Source of the DNA: Candidatus Aenigmatarchaeota archaeon | GTDB taxonomy: Archaea; Aenigmatarchaeota; Aenigmatarchaeia; GW2011-AR5 | Length of the DNA stretch: 35,563 bases | Reading direction: 5' to 3' | NCBI GenBank assembly: GCA_016180925.1 | Contig: JACPAH010000013.1 | Coordinates: 1 to 35,563, forward strand | Shown: positions 35,108 through 35,563 of the stretch, piece after piece | Layout: every line of letters starts with the position of its first letter | Numbering within the stretch: the first letter of the stretch is position 1 | Notes under the pieces: generated by a model | What the model was told of the DNA's origin: nothing | Database searches by the model: none | The model's input: only the letters and a program-made list of their open reading frames with translations | Position numbers and translations under genes: made by a program

Positions 35108-35563
35108 AGCGGTTCTATAGCTTCAGTGCCGTTGACTATCCTTATTTCGGCCCAGCTGTCGAAGTAAGGGTCGCCGCTTTCCTTGAACCTGTAATTTGCA
35201 GACGCGCCTGAATATTCAAGCTCGCTGAAATAATCCCTGACGCAGTCCGTGTTATCGCCGCATTTTTCTATGGCGCCTTTCAGCATATAGGTTGCGTCAT
35301 AGGATGCCGACACATAAAATAAGTTATACGGCACCCCTGATTGATACTTGTTTCTGTATTTTTCTATCAGTTCAGAGGCTTCCTTGGTGTTTTTGTCGGT
35401 AAATGGTATCACTGAAAACGTATTCTCATCAAACCCTCTGCCTGATTTTTCATGGACAGAAGTTGTGACAAGAATGGGATTCCCAAAAATTGGCAGTTTA
35501 ATTCCTTCTTCTTTCATCTGCTTCAGGATAATCACTGCCGCATTTGGATTCTGTGGCGATATG
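35104..35563 (-). CDS. Second periplasmic binding protein (ANF/LivK type), C-terminal part
   Basis: The C-terminal part of a type 1 periplasmic binding protein, open to the window edge, so the start is missing. Segments PNAAVIILKQM, FYVSASYDATYMLKGAIEKC and CGDNTDCVRDYFSEL align with the same regions of the protein at 33194 (YVGAGYDAAKIMAGAVRKC, CGKNTECVKDELLEV), so the two are paralogues. The paired cysteines in the CGxNTxCV loop probably form a disulfide in both. Its stop overlaps that of the TrmB gene by four bases. An ABC permease is not visible here. Confidence 0.85.
   Translation of the reverse strand, partial: ISPQNPNAAVIILKQMKEEGIKLPIFGNPILVTTSVHEKSGRGFDENTFSVIPFTDKNTKEASELIEKYRNKYQSGVPYNLFYVSASYDATYMLKGAIEKCGDNTDCVRDYFSELEYSGASANYRFKESGDPYFDSWAEIRIVNGTEAIEPL

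Noticed and set aside
1-35563. tRNA or rRNA genes
   Set aside because: I looked through the intergenic regions on both strands for cloverleaf landmarks (GGTTCGAATCC-type arms) and rRNA-like sequence and saw none. Gaps are mostly under 130 bases and the longer ones are explained by hairpin leaders.

Overview
This window is from an archaeon. The evidence is RNA polymerase subunit Rpo7 followed by Spt4, ribosomal proteins eS24 and eS27, Kae1, the archaeal Ogg2 glycosylase, a TrmB-type regulator, geranylgeranyl reductase and a tetraether-synthase-type radical SAM enzyme. Most genes have a TATA-like element about 25-30 bases before the start codon (leaderless transcription) or a GGTG/GAGG ribosome site when inside an operon. 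Convergent neighbours overlap at their stop codons by a few bases (565-570, 15933-15936, 35104-35107), so the genome is compact. I cannot assign a phylum from sequence alone.

Layout. 1-5.8 kb: the end of an unrecognised gene, AlkD, a tiny zinc-ribbon gene, a frameshifted aldehyde dehydrogenase, an M42 peptidase, a BshA-like glycosyltransferase and Ogg2. 5.8-9.1 kb: information processing (TRAM protein, PIN domain protein, pyrophosphatase, rpo7-spt4, eS24, eS27), with two long hairpin-rich leaders. 9.1-13.1 kb: an AT-rich methyltransferase, a HAD phosphatase, a SemiSWEET, a LigD-type phosphoesterase, the t6A genes tsaC-kae1, and two very small Lys-rich genes, one of which is a minimal SEC-C motif. 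13.1-17.8 kb: a ferredoxin-peroxiredoxin-aquaporin operon, superoxide dismutase, a phosphoesterase, MtnA and an unknown gene. 17.8-24.9 kb: an RHH regulator with its operator, then 2-oxoacid:ferredoxin oxidoreductase alpha and beta (beta carries an intein), ferredoxin, a 58-aa protein, geranylgeranyl reductase, Bcp and an exported beta-rich protein. 25-28.4 kb: PHP phosphoesterase, a membrane protein, an Mrp-like ATPase, a GNAT toxin-like pair and a zinc-ribbon gene. 28.4-31.8 kb: a DUF1858-HesB fusion, an odd ferredoxin, Tes and a divergent regulator. 31.8-35.6 kb: an RHH/MazF-like toxin-antitoxin pair, YgfZ, and two periplasmic binding proteins flanking a TrmB regulator; one binding protein is broken by a tandem duplication.

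Themes. (1) At least five genes are preceded by long leaders made of consecutive or nested near-perfect hairpins of unrelated sequence, often beginning CAAAG. Two of these leaders are also spanned end to end by an open frame that overlaps the next start codon as ATGA. This is the best candidate here for an undescribed regulatory system. (2) Superoxide dismutase and the Tes gene share a near-identical inverted repeat placed just after the TATA box, which suggests one regulon joining oxidative stress, Fe-S supply and membrane lipid crosslinking. (3) Archaeal lipid maturation appears twice, each time with ferredoxin genes. (4) Two genes carry tandem duplications of exactly 29 bases that shift the frame; these may be mutations or assembly artefacts.
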